Assembly: GCA_020002185.1 (NCBI GenBank)
Contig: CM034531.1
Location: 41,962,867-42,026,866 of the forward strand
Direction: 5' to 3'
Origin: Paraescarpia echinospica
Taxonomy: Eukaryota > Annelida > Polychaeta > Sabellida > Siboglinidae
DNA: 64,000 bases
The position numbers and the translations under genes were made by a program. Numbering within the stretch: the first letter of the stretch is position 1; each line of letters starts with the position of its first letter. Under the pieces are notes generated by a model, which saw nothing but the letters and a program-made list of their open reading frames with translations, ran no database searches and was not told the origin of the DNA. Positions 35,173-51,035 of the stretch are shown here, in pieces.

Positions 35173-37376
35173 TGATGAAAGGTTCAGCGTTTGAAGTGTA
35201 CGTGGCCGCAGCATATCGGGGGCCGACAGGTATCTGGGTGAAAGCCACGAGGTCCTTTCGGGGCGTATCGACAGCGCTCTTGTAGCGGTTTCTATCAACA
35301 GTATCTGGACACTGCTCTCCTCCATCCAACTGGCCGGCACTCGGTGGGCAACTTCCTTCTCTCCACACTCCTCGTCCACCAGTTTGAGCGTGCAGAGAGG
35401 GTGACATTTACTTCAAGCAGCTGGCCATGGAGCGCATGCTGAAGTACCTCTTCCTCGCTGGACACGTGCAGTACACCCGCTATCTCATTCAGTACCTGCT
35501 GGAGATGCCCGTGCTCCCTGCTGAGGCCAAGGCGGACCTTGTGTCCGGCGCTTTTGTGTGTCGACACCTTGTGAGATACTGGAACGCTGTCTCTGGTGAT
35601 CAGTTTTGGCAAGCAGACTGCCATCATTATCGGAAAGGGAGCTATCAAGGGCATGATTCTATCTGCTGAGCTTGTTTGCGAGTGGATTGACGCCTTCCCC
35701 ATCACCGTGCACGTGTCAGACCGCGTGGACTACATCTACTCTGCTGATCCACCAGGCCATTCTGCGCAGAAACAGCACAAGGAGGTGTTCAATCACCGGC
35801 GTGTCTTGGATGCGGATGATCGGGGTCTCATTGATGCAGAGGTGCAGAAGTACCCTCACCCACTGGAAGATCACCGCCCTCATCTGTACAATCACGTAAC
35901 CGGCTAAGTTGCTCTTGCTGAAGTGAATGTGGCTGATTCGATTGTGTTTGGAGAAAAGATGCAGAGTCATCGATCTTGAGAACATTTCTCCCCGGCTCTT
36001 GATGATTGGTCAGCGGCGGCACATGGAGCTTGAGCCTCTGTTCAACTACGAGCTGTGTGCAGTCTCCCCATCGCTCTTCGACGAGCATGGTTGTCTCCGC
36101 AAAGCCAACAAGTCGTGGCTGGTCAAGCGCCTGGGTATGCTCGAGATCTCGCCAACAGCTGCTGAAATTGTCATCGTGGATGTTCAGCAGCTGTTCTACC
36201 GTATCGTGTGGCCACACGACAGCAGTCCCTCTGATCTGATCGCATCCATCCTGGGTCGTCTGAGTCATTATCCAGATGTACAGAGAAAACCATTGTCTTC
36301 GACAAGTATGTATCTGCCAAGGATCACGAGACTATACGGCGGGCTGGTGAAGCCCAAAAGAGATGCAATCCTGAAGAGCAAGAACAACAAGCTGAGCTTG
36401 GCGAACGTGTTGTCTACCTTCAATGCATGAGAGAATGTGACGATGAAGACTCGTGACGATGGTGCGTTTGGTCATGATGAGGCGGACATCACCATGATCT
36501 CCTATGTCATTGAAGCTGCCAACTCTGGAAAAAGCGTGATCCGTGTACGTAGCGACGACATAGACGTGTTTGACCTACTAGTCTATTGGGTGTATCGGGA
36601 GGAGATGGTGTGCAAGGTGCAGATGGAGCGGTGGGATGGGACAGTACTGGATATCAACGCCACCTGCGCTGACATAGGGCCACAGTGTCTGCAGCTGCTT
36701 GGCATGCACGCACTCAGCGGGTGCGACCCCACCTCATATCCGTATACCAAAGGCAAGATCAATGCACAAAAACACCTTGCTCACTGGGGACTTCCCAGGT
36801 TTGGATGATGTGCTGGGGGAAGTGGGCGCCACGCAGGGGAATCTGACGGAGACAGCGAAAACCTTCATCGCTCTGTATGGTCAGCCACTCGGGACATCCA
36901 CGGAGTCTGCACGCTTCACACTCTTCACCAAGAAGAAGAAAAGTCCCTAATCTGCAGGTCATGCTGTGGAAAGCGGCAGACCAGCAAGCCCCACTCATTT
37001 CGGGTGGGAGATCCGGGATGGCGTCCCCTCTCCTGTTATTACTCAGGGTGACCTATGTCCACCACACCTGTGTGATGTCATTCATTGTGAGTGTAGGGCA
37101 CAGGGCAAGAAGAGGAGCACGGAGGTTTGTGGCTGACACAAAGAACATCTTTCGTGCACGTCATACTGCAACTGCTCTGGAGAAGAGGGCTGCTGTAATC
37201 CGTAAAATAAGACAGAAGAGGCTCAGGCTTGAGACAAGGAGGGCATCGAGATGGAGGATACTGAGGAGGAGGACTTTGAGGATGAGATGGTAGAGGATGA
37301 GGATGTAGATGAGGAAGGTGAAGGCCATGAAGATGTTGAGGATGATCTTGCTGATCCTGATTACCTGGATGATGAT
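35166..37376 (+). pseudogene. PIN-like nuclease/CXC-domain repeat protein, degenerate
   Basis: Frames on the plus strand, with shifts between them: SAFEVYVAAAYRGPTG (35184), ALLHPTGRH and LVHQFERAER (35303-35400), KQLAMERMLKYLFLAGHVQY, WNAVSGDQF, CEWIDAFPITVHVSDRVDYI (35680-35730), QRRHMELEPLFNYELCAV (36013), VIVDVQQLFYRIVWP (36170), EADITMISYVIEAA (36482), DVFDLLVYWVYREE (36570), LGMHALSGCDPTSYPY, FTLFTKKKK, LQVMLWKAADQQ, then a tesmin/TSO1-like CXC segment CDVIHCECRAQGKK and an acidic tail. VIVD, EAD and SDD..DV.DLL resemble the acidic cluster of PIN/FEN nucleases; that is inference. An in-frame TGA sits in the CXC part at 37134. I recall the family as a repeated hypothetical protein in invertebrates, without a name. 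It is unlikely to be functional here. Confidence 0.7.
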
Positions 37377-39455
37377 TTTAACAAGATTTAACAAGATTGC
37401 CATCCAGAGAATTAACTCTAGATGGCAGGTGGACAAGGAAGCCCTTTGGCTTATCGAGAGTCCAACCCTTTTATCTACATATATCCAGCCCTTCTGAGGT
37501 ATGTGTCGATTTTATTTTTAAACATATTCACACTACTAGCACCCACACAATCATCAGATAATCTGTTCCATTCATTCACAGTCCTTTGTGAAAATGAGAA
37601 CTTTCTCACGTCTAATCTACACTGCTCCTTTACTAATGTAACTTCATGTCCTTTAGTCTTTCTATCTTTCTTAACTGAAAAAAACATATTTCTATCAATA
37701 TTTTCATAACCATTCAATATTTTAAACACTTCTATCTGATCTCCTCTCAGTCTCCTGGTCTCTAGTGTTGTTAAACCACATTCTTTTAGGCGTTTTTCAT
37801 AACTAAGATCCCTCAGTTTTGGTATCATTTTAGTCGCTCTCCTCTGTACTCTTTCTAGCATATCTATGTCCTTCTTGCGGTATGGCCTCCACGCTTGTAT
37901 ACAATATTCTAAATGAGGCCTAACTATTGTTTTGTACAGCGGTATTATTAGTTCTTTTTCTTTATATGCTATATTTCGCCTAATCAATCCAAGGATTTGA
38001 TTTCCCTTTGAAGCTGCAATTCCACACTGCTCTGAAACCTTCATGTCAGCAGTAATTGTCAGCCCTAAGTCTTTTTCTTTTACAGTAGTACTTAGTACAG
38101 TTCCCCCATTGTATATTCTACATATTCGTTCCCATGTCCTGTGTGAAGGCATTTACATTTCCCAAAATTGAACAACATTTGCCACTTTTCAGACCATTTG
38201 ATCAACCTGTCAAGATCATCTTGTAAATGCTGTCTATCCCCATCACTTTTAATCCTTCTAAACACTTTTGTATCATCTGCAAATTTCAACACCTTGCTAG
38301 CTATATCATCGTCCAAATCGTTTATATATATTAAGAATAATATAGGTCCCAGTACTGATCCCTGTGGAACCCCACTCAAAACTGATTTCCAGTTTGAAGC
38401 CTCCCCATCAACAACTACCCGTTGTCTTCTGTCAATCAGCCATTTTTCTATCCAGTTAATTATACCATGTCCTATGCCATGGGCTTTTAGTTTAAGCAGC
38501 AATCTCTGATGTGGCACTTTGTCGAAAGCTTTTTGAAAATCTAAGTAGATGATATCTACTGGTGATCCATCATCTATCCACTTAGTGATATCTTCCAAAA
38601 AACATAACATATTTGTTAAGCATGACCTCGCTTTTAGAAACCCATGTTGAGATGGGTTTATCAAGTTATGTTTAACAAGAAAATCCACCATGTGATCTTT
38701 AATTAGTCTTTCTAATAATTTACAAATCACTGATGTTAAACTAACTGGTCTATAATTATTTGACTTGTTTCTCGAACCTTTTTTAAATAACGGTATAATG
38801 TTTGCTTCTTTCCATTCTAAAGGAACCACTCCCTCTTCTAATGACAAGTTGAAAACTGTTGCAAGCGGTATGCTAATTTGTTCTACAATTTCCACTAGTA
38901 GTTTGGGTGGAATACCATCCACTCCAGGTGATTTATTTTCCTTCATAGCCCTAATTTTCTTAGCTACCATTTCTGGGGTTACAATTAACTGTCTTAAATA
39001 GTCTGATTCTGCCCCCTTGAACTTAGCCTCTGGTACTGGCAGTGAACTAGTGTCTTCTCTGGTAAACACTGAACTAAAATACTCATTTAGATCTTCTGCC
39101 ATTAAGAATCCTTCTGATATTATATTTCCAGCACTATCTTCTAGAGGACCGACCTTATCCTGAACTTTCTGTTTGCTTCGAACATACGCATAAAAACTCT
39201 TGCTGTCATGTTTTATATTACAAGCTAATTTATGTTCATAGCTTCTCTTTGAATTTCTAATTTCAGCTGTAGCTTGGTTTAGTGCTTCTTTATAAATGTT
39301 GTAGTCTTCGTCATTTCCAGTACGTCTATATGACTTCCACATCATTTGTTTATACTTAATTTTTCTAATGGCTTCTTTCGATAAGTATTTCTTTCTGGTC
39401 CGTTTCTCTTGTTTTTTGAAGGGAACAACTTTATCTACGATGCACTCTATTTCAT
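37377..39455 (-). mobile_element. LINE copy A (CR1 group), 5'-truncated, inside the PIN/CXC element
   Basis: Minus-strand ORF2 from RKKYLSKEAIRKIKYKQ through RT motifs ENKSPGVDGIPPK, NNYRPVSLTSVICKLLERL, DFQKAFDKVPHQRLLLKL, GVPQGSVLGPILFLIYINDL, LKFADDTKVF and a C-terminal LRDLSYEKRLKECGL...FSFSQRTVNEWNRL. The 3' end carries two copies of TTAACAAGAT. It breaks off at 39455 relative to copies B and C. A run of five C near 38105, six in B and C, shifts the frame between RT and C-terminus; it could be a real indel or a homopolymer error. The insertion splits the CXC gene between GATGATGAT and GAGTGGGAGTAG, so the original gene end was ...DDDEWE-stop. Confidence 0.92.
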
Positions 39456-40052
39456 GAGTGGGAGTAGGTAAATGGTAAAGATCAGTAGGCAATATCTGCA
39501 GTTACTAAGATAGCGTAAATCTCACGCTTATAGCATAGCATTGTGTAAGACTATCTTTTATCTAAAGTTATGGATATCGTTCCTTGTAGCATCCTTACAA
39601 TGACTTTCGTGCATGATTACTTAATGCAAGAATTTCGCTCACAAAGAAATATGAATGCCAATGTTCATAATGATATTTGCACTATACACTACGTGTAGCA
39701 GATGTGACTACGTGTTTCAAATATGACTGATTATTGTTTTTTCTTACGAACAAATGTGTCAAATATTGTAAGATTATCCATTTATGTACATGAATAAACT
39801 AAAATATAAATTAGTAGAAGTTTCCATTCATTGTCCACGAGAAATCAAACATTTGACCTTCACCTGACCTTCAGCGTCTGATCTTGACCTTGAATTGAAA
39901 AAATAACATCATAAATGGATTCTAGGTACCCCAACACCCCTTAAAAGAGGTATTATATATCATTCTAGGACAAGTAGTTCAAAAGTTAAATTTTCAAGAT
40001 ATCGCCCAGTGGCCATCTTGGATTTATGCAAATTACCAGAGTTGTCCAAATT
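39456..40052. repeat. right inverted arm (outer part)
   Basis: Begins with the severed end of the CXC gene (GAGTGGGAGTAG) and then mirrors 34273-34855: GGTAAAGATCAGTAGGC, TTACTAAGATAGCGTAAAT, AATTTCGCTCACAAAGAAAT, GGACAAGTAGTTCAAAAG, ending GTTGTCCAAATTT. Confidence 0.8.
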
Positions 40053-41125
40053 TGCCGTTTGCGCAACCAAACTGAATTTGTTCTAGGACCACATATGAGT
40101 ACAAATCAACAAAAAAAGTTCATAGGATAGAACATTTCTAGGTTCGTGAAATGACAAATGGACTATAGGTCGGGCTGGTGTCTGCACTGTTCTCGCGGGT
40201 GGTACCATTGCGACCGGCGAAGTCAATTACGAATTTGATTCAGCTAACTTCCATGCAATACTTAGGAGATTTAGCTGCTACGGCTAGTGTAAATAGTCAC
40301 ACCTTACGACGGTGGTTTGTATTACTTTGTTCACGCTTTAGTTAGACGGATTAGCACACAGAGTGTGAACTTTGGCATGGTTTGGTTCCAACGATTACGC
40401 ACTCGATCTTAGTGACAGTGGCAATTGAACAGCGCTCCTGGTGGCCTACAGAGCCACCTAGTGGCAAGTAGTTCAATGCAAAGAACCATGTCATGAGATC
40501 AACGAGGGCTTCGTCGTAAGTTTTGAAATTCTGAGCGTCTTCGATTCTGGGAAAAAGTGAAAAGGGGTGGGTTCACAACTTACCGGAACTTTGAACAACA
40601 ACGCGTGTCGTTTCCGGTGAAATGAAACTATGCGCCGAGGTCAGACAGTGTTTATCGCTAGTTTTAGTTACGTTTTCACTCGACTACAGTTACAGATCTT
40701 CCAAATAATGTTACTACACGTATTATTGATTGCTGTTTGATCTGATTTTTACACTTTGTAGCGTAGATGGTGAACGACTTTGAAAATATTATCTGATTCT
40801 GTGACCAACATTATGCTGTGACTGATCGTTTCCGTTGTAACGAATAAATCACCCAGGGTTATTTTGAGTTGTTTACTCTCAGTGTTCATCATCTCATTCT
40901 TTGCTTCATTTATTTTTTCTTTGTCATCGAATAATGTGAATTACACCAATGAATACGACGAATCACTACCGTCCGTTACAGAGAATCAAACATTCCATTC
41001 ATTTGTAACTTTCAAAATTGCGTTGACCTAGGTCGCGTTATTTGCAATACCATTAGCCCAGCCGATATGTGTATGAATTGTGTATTAATTGTTATTATAC
41101 AAGCATAACATTTGGCATATAGGTC
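40053..41125. other. intergenic region, unassigned
   Basis: No domain, RNA or repeat that I can support. A GGTGGCC..CCACCTAGTGGC palindromic stretch lies near 40438-40465. Confidence 0.35.
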
Positions 41126-41127
41126 TA

Positions 41128-41209
41128 TAGCTTATATAAACAAAATTATGAATTATAGGGCCATCCTACAGCTTATATAAACAAAATTATGAATTATAGG
41201 GCCATCCTA
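41128..41209. repeat. 41-bp direct duplication
   Basis: AGCTTATATAAACAAAATTA...GGGCCATCCTA occurs twice head-to-tail (41129 and 41170). Confidence 0.9.
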
Positions 41210-41740
41210 GATTTCGCCCTGGAAGGCGTTGGCAGTCATTTTTCAAGATGGCCGCTAAAATTCTTTCCTTATATCTTAATAATTGCATCACACAGACAAT
41301 CGTTTTGGTAACAAAACATAGTTTTTCGGGGGAATATATTTCAAATATGTCACTGTTAACCTTCTCAGACATTCACATCCGCCATTTTTGAAGATGTCGA
41401 TCGCTAAACTCAATGTGTCCCCATATCTTAACATATTTAGCATAATTCTGTCGTTGTATTGGTTATATGTCAACGATTAGAGATATGTTACGGTTGATCT
41501 TCGCCGACGTTCTTTTCCGCCATTTTTTAAGACGGGACATTGCACAGCCGTTTTCCCCATATCTTAAGAACTAAACCACCCGGAGGGGTAACTCTGGTGT
41601 CAAAATATAGGTGTTTGAATGCGACTATTTCAAATATGCAACATCTGATATTGTCCGACATTCGTATCAGCCATATCTTAAAAAATGGCTGTTATTTTCA
41701 AAAATGGCCCATATTGCTTGTATATAATCCGCTAGACTTA
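41210..41740. repeat. degenerate ~150-bp tandem repeat, about four units
   Basis: Each unit has CCGCCATTTTT.AAGA, CATATCTTAA, ATTTCAAATATG and a GACATTC step. Strongly diverged. Confidence 0.6.
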
Positions 41741-41827
41741 ATCCACTGTACAAAGTTCGTTCTTTTCCTTCTTATTTTCATCTTAATACAGTTTATGTTA
41801 TACACAACACGTCACACAAGCTAATCC

Positions 41828-42340
41828 TTTTTATTTTATAAATATGCTCTGATCTCAGTTCACACGACAGCACAGTAATATAATATGCTATGTACTTAAC
41901 GGCAGACACCAAGGGGAAGGAGTCAGTCCACGATGTGTGTTTTTGTATGCGTCCATTGTGTGCCTGAAATACATTCTCCGCCCCGTTCGGCCTTGTACGT
42001 TTCGATGGTGATAGTGGTGGGGGTTGATCCTCGCAGTTTATTGCGTCTCGGTGTCTTTGTCTCCTGTAATTGAGAATACAAATATGAAAGTAATATGGCA
42101 AAATCTGGACAATAAAGTTAATCGATCAAGTAAAATAAAAAGACCAACTTATGCCTCTTGCCTCTCCGCATGAGTTATATGTTCTAGTAGTCGAGGTACG
42201 ATCAGAAGGATAGCTTCCTCGTTACTGTCGCCACACCTGCGAACAGAAGTCATATTGATGAGATAGTCACATCTTATGTCATGAAGTGAACACATGAATA
42301 CATGACGAGGAAACCATGCAGATTTTCTGCAAACAGCCAA
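41828..42340 (-). CDS. possible last exons of an unrecognised minus-strand gene
   Basis: Two candidate exons. One starts after acceptor TTCTGTTCGCAG (about 42243) and reads CGDSNEEAILLIVPRLLEH then ITHAERQEA-stop. The other starts after CTCAATTACAG (about 42066) and reads RRQRHRDAINCEDQPPPLSP with a later FQAHNGRIQKHTSWTD. A possible poly(A) signal lies near 41830. I recognise no family. The acceptors and a reasonable open frame are the only support, and the phases between the two are not established. It could be chance. Confidence 0.25.
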
Positions 42341-42571
42341 CTAAAACGTAGGGAAGAAATGTGTACTTATAGACAAGCGCATTCGCAAAATACAGGATCG
42401 TTGGCCTGATCTTGCAGCGTATTGTATGTCCGTATGCACATGATGTATCTATTCCGCTGGAGCAATGTCAGATGTTTTATCGTGTGAGAATATCTTACAG
42501 AAGTTCCTGAAAATCAGACGACATACACAATTAACATAATTATTCTACAGTTTTGTCTGAGCATAGAATAG

Positions 42572-44440
42572 CAAACTACAACATGACTGACTGTGTTAGA
42601 GCACTGAATACAAATACAAACTACAACATGACTGACTGTGTTAGAACACTGAATACAAATACAAACTACAACATGACTGACTGTGTTAGAGCACTGAATA
42701 CAAATACAAACTACAACATGACTGACTGTGTCAGAGCACTGAATACAAATACAAACTACAACATGACTGACTGTGTCAGAGCACTGAATACAAATACAAA
42801 CTACAACATGACTGACTGTGTTAGAGCACTGAATACAAATACAAACTACAACATGACTGACTGTGTTAGAGCACTGAATACAAACTACAACATGACTGAC
42901 TGTGTTAGTGCACTGAATACAAATACAAACTACAACATGACTGACTGTGTTAGAGCACTGAATACAAACTACAACATGACTGACTGTGTTAGAGCACTGA
43001 ATACAAATACAAACTACAACATGGCTGACTGTGTTAGAGCACTGAATACAAATACAAACTACAACATGACTGACTGTGTTAGAGCACTGAATACAAATAC
43101 AAACTACAACATGGCTGACTGTGTTAGAGCACTGAATACAAATACAAACTACAACATGGCTGACTGTGTTAGAGCACTGAATACAAATACAAACTACAAC
43201 ATGACTGACTGTGTTAGAGCACTGAATACAAATACAAACTACAACATGACTGACTGTGTTAGAGCACTGAATACAAATACAAACTACAACATGACTGACT
43301 GTGTTAGAGCACTGAATACAAATACAAACTACAACATGACTGACTGTGTTAGAGCACTGAATACAAATACAAACTACAACATGGCTGACTGTGTTAGAGC
43401 ACTGAATACAAATACAAACTACAACATGACTGACTGTGTTAGAGCACTGAATACAAATACAAACTACAACATGACTGACTGTGTTAGAGCACTGAATACA
43501 AATACAAACTACAACATGACTGACTGTGGTAGAGCACTGAATACAAATACAAACTGCAACATGACTGACTGTGTTAGAGCACTGAATACAAATACAAACT
43601 ACAAGATGACTGACTGGGTTAGAGCAATGAATACAAATACAAACTACAACATGACTGACTGTGTTAGAGCACTGAATACAAATACAAACTACAACATGAC
43701 TGACTGTGTTAGAGCACTGAATACAAATACAAACTACAACATGACTGACTGTGTTAGAGCACTGAATACAAATACAAACTACAACATGACTGACTGTGTT
43801 AGAGCACTGAATACAAATACAAACTACAACATGACTGACTGTGTTAGAGCACTGAATACAAATACAAACTACAACATGACTGACTGTGTTAGAGCACTGA
43901 ATACAAATACAAACTACAACATGACTGACTGTGTTAGAGCACTGAATACAAATACAAACTACAACATGACTGACTGTGTTAGAGCACTGAATACAAATAC
44001 AAACTACAACATGACTGACTGTGTTAGAGCACTGAATACAAATACAAACTACAACATGACTGACTGTGTTAGAGCACTGAATACAAATACAAACTACAAC
44101 ATGACTGACTGTGTTAGAGCACTGAATACAAATACAAACTACAACATGACTGACTGTGTTAGAGCACTGAATACAAATACAAACTACAACATGACTGACT
44201 GTGTTAGAGCACTGAATACAAATACAAACTACAACATGACTGACTGTGTTAGAGCACTGAATACAAATACAAACTACAACATGACTGACTGTGTTAGAGC
44301 ACTGAATACAAATACAAACTACAACATGACTGACTGTGTTAGAGCACTGAATACAAACTACAACATGACTGACTGTATTAGAGCACTGAATACACATATA
44401 AACTACAACATGACTGACTGTGTTAGAACACTGAATACAA
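42572..44440. repeat. 45-bp minisatellite, open in frame on both strands
   Basis: About 42 units reading AACTACAACATGACTGACTG, then TGTTAGAGCACTG and AATACAAATACA. Several units are 39 bp, missing one AAATAC hexamer. Units from about 43636 to 44340 are essentially identical, while both edges vary. Because 45 and 39 are multiples of three, frames run through on the plus strand (NTNTNYNMTDCVRAL repeat) and minus strand (CIQCSNTVSHVVVCI repeat). Most unit variants change the amino acid, which argues against coding. Confidence 0.95.
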
Positions 44441-44459
44441 ATGCAACTTTATCCATACG

Positions 44460-45833
44460 GCAGTAGTACAATCGTTAAGAAAACAAAGTCACAGTTATAA
44501 ATGCATAATGTTTTCTAAGTCTACCTTCCAAACAATGCATTACAAATAGGAGAACAACTACACACTTGCCGTTGTTCCTGATGTGTGTAATTACTTATTA
44601 CACAGATGCACTCCAACAACACTACAACTTAACTTCTGAAATTCGCACTATAGTGGCTGGCATGTCGCGTGAGTCATGCCCTACGCAGCTGCTAGACAAT
44701 CCCCAAATATGTGATTCATTTAAGAATGCTTACACACGGACAGCATGCATGTTAATGAAACTTTTATAAATAGGAATAGTTTTGATAAGTAGTTTTGCTT
44801 GACAATGTTTTTTAGCAGTGTTGTAGGAATTATTCATCTTCTTCCCAGCTGTTTGTGAAACAATCCATATTAAGTTTTTTAAACGCCGTTGTGGTCACGA
44901 CTATCAAATGTTCCTATTTAGGTCATCATCATTGAATATCCGTCTTAGTCGACCAAAAGGGGGTTGTCAAGTAGGTGCCTGCGACAAGGGTGTGAGGCGA
45001 AATCAGCATTAAAAAGTTAACACGCTTGTTTTGTAAACATATGTCTATGACGTCTTTACTACAAGGTTGGGTCCAACGAATGTTTTCCCAGTAGATAAAT
45101 CAGGTTCTTTCGGTACAACGCGAGACTTTGCTCGCCCAGCCTCCACTGCTCTTTGACCTTCTTCCAATTGACCGAAGAACTCAATCTTGGGGTATATATT
45201 TTCCACATGGATAGCATGTCTAGCCAATTTGGGTTTATTTTATATACAGTCGAGTTGGATGTGCGATTGTGTATAATCATAGCTGCACATTAATGTCGAC
45301 AATTGTTGAAACGTCTTAAATTACGTCTATCGAATAATTATTCTTTATAATCTCATTCTGGTACGAATCCGCACGCTGGACCAGACACATAATTCAAACT
45401 ACGAACACATAGCTTCTGTTTATGTTTACAACTGCACAACGAATGTATCCTCTCCAGATTAACCGAGTACACGTAGGCTTCGTTATTTATGTTCATCCAA
45501 GTACTCCCCATGCACCCTCAACTAAAGCATGTAGCTATTAACCGATTTCTTTTCAGTTAGAATATGTAAGGCGCGACCAACTCACGTCACTGCTCTTTTG
45601 TTACTGAGACGCAGGGGTTTGTTTCCGGTGTGTTATGAACGTCATTGCCAATCCCAACGTTAAATCATGATCCTTTTACAGACGCACACACAAAATCGGT
45701 TAGTAGGTCGCAGGCGGTGCTCGCTTGTGATTCGTCAAGAACTGGTTTGTGAGTAACTGCATGTCGGGAAATACCATGATATTATAACTGACAACAGTTG
45801 GACGACAGTGGGAAGGTGCGACAGTAAACGACC
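44460..45833. other. intergenic region with one weak exon candidate; 5' flank of the DUF4430 gene
   Basis: At 44601-44769 (plus) an acceptor-like TTATTACACAG precedes an open segment (DALQQHYNLTSEIRT ... LLDNPQICDSFKNAYTRTAC) with stop at 44767; unrecognised. The final 100 bp before 45834 must include the DUF4430 5' UTR or promoter. A TATTATAAC at 45780 is the only TATA-like string, not a firm call. Confidence 0.3.
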
Positions 45834-49748
<3,915 letters not shown>

Positions 49749-49854
49749 CACATGCCACTTCGGCCATGTTTGTGTTGCAACAATTAAACCTATCCTGTTG
49801 TAAGAATCCAACAGTTGTCTTGTTGCAATGTCATGTTTTGTTAACAATAGTTAA

Positions 49855-50001
<147 letters not shown>

Positions 50002-50389
50002 GCATGCGAACACACACACACATACATACGCACACGAACACAGGCATGCATGCACGCGCACGCACACCCGGATACAAGCACGCACACGCGCGCACTGACG
50101 CACGCATACAGACTAGTTGTTGCTATCAGACTCATATTAACAGCTGTACGAGCTAACAGTGTTTTAATAGTTACGCAAGGCTTGCCCATAGACTAGCCCA
50201 CACCCATATAGTTCTAGTTGTTTCCAGCACTATGCAACGTTCCATTAACTGACTAGTCTCTACATATATTGTAGTTAGAATGTTATGGTATTATAAGGTC
50301 TCATTCAACTTGTCAGCTTTTTCAGAACATTAACGCCTAGCCGACCTTTCCATGCTGGCACTGAGGGTGGTCACTGCCAGGGTGCTTGT

Positions 50390-50600
50390 CATCCTTAGTT
50401 TTTTATTTACGTCCCATATCGAGACGGGACCGATATTAACGTGATCTCCGGGTCACGTGAGATACATAGTCCAAATGTTGAGAGCCAGGTTTTTATACTA
50501 AATATACCATACCTGTCCGGTCCGGTCCGGGTTTCGAACTCAGAACGCTGGCATGCAAGCCGAAAGTGCTAACCCTTACACTATCGCGTAATATAATGCT
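50390..50600 (-). mobile_element. tRNA-derived SINE fragment
   Basis: The minus strand reads GATAGTGTAAGGGTTAGCA (A-box-like) and GAGTTCGAAACCCGG (B-box-like), followed by GGACCGGACCGGACAGG, a CACGTGACCCGG body and an AAATAAAAAAC-like tail. Repeated at 59494-59704. A different family from the SINE at 22.3/31.5 kb. Confidence 0.6.
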
Positions 50601-50934
50601 TTGTCACGCTGACTCGGATAAACGTCCACCCCAAAGCGTGATGTACTATATGGATGACCCCGAATCTGTTGACGCACTATCTCATATACTGTTTGTGCTT
50701 TATACATAGTGTTATCAGGGGATATGGGTAGTGACATAATCTCTTTCACGAAGACAGCGTTTTAAAATTTAGGTGTCTCCCAAACGTCGTTCTAGACAAC
50801 CTTGTGAATGCGTATTGGAACACTAGTAGTAGGAGCACTAAAAGCTTAATTTAATGTTATATCGTAATTTTCAATGGGCCATCTCACACTACATTCTTAC
50901 ATCAACATTTACACAGCTTTTTTTAATATAAAAT

Positions 50935-51035
50935 ATACAATTCACAACAATAAAAATAAAAATAATAACAAATTAATTAAACAAATAAAAATAAATAAAA
51001 TAAATAAATAAAATAATAAATTATTAATATGGCAC
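50935..51035. repeat. AAATAAAT-type low-complexity tract
   Basis: A/T-only stretch of AATAAAAATAAA and AAATAAATAAAAT units, also at 60045-60135 in the duplicate. Confidence 0.95.

Larger units (their letters stand above)
34273..40052. mobile_element. transposon-like element with long inverted arms carrying a PIN-like/CXC gene
   Basis: Outer arms 34273-34838 and about 39480-40052 are inverted copies with scattered differences. Shared blocks include CAGAGTTG..CCAAA, AAATCCAAGATGGCCACTGG, TTGACCTTCAGCGTCTGATC and CTTAGTAACTGCA-type ends. The similarity continues inward: 34864-35172 (minus) matches 37057-37376 (plus), the CXC-domain part of the gene. Removing LINE copy A (37377-39455) leaves about 3.7 kb with arms near 0.9 kb. 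Similarity stops at AACTTTGG (left) and CCAAATTT (right). I found no target duplication. The superfamily is unknown to me. Confidence 0.75.

Noticed and set aside
37422..39001. Plus-strand frames over the LINE copies (also at 52195-53775, 61301-62881)
   Set aside because: Antisense shadows of the reverse-transcriptase ORF, recurring in all copies.
42514..44466. Two ORFs of more than 600 codons in the 45-bp array
   Set aside because: Both strands are open only because unit lengths are multiples of three; unit variants are mainly non-synonymous and no domain is present.
45045..45280. Minus-strand frames with some protein-like composition
   Set aside because: No splice context, family similarity or neighbour support, and two overlapping frames look equally plausible.
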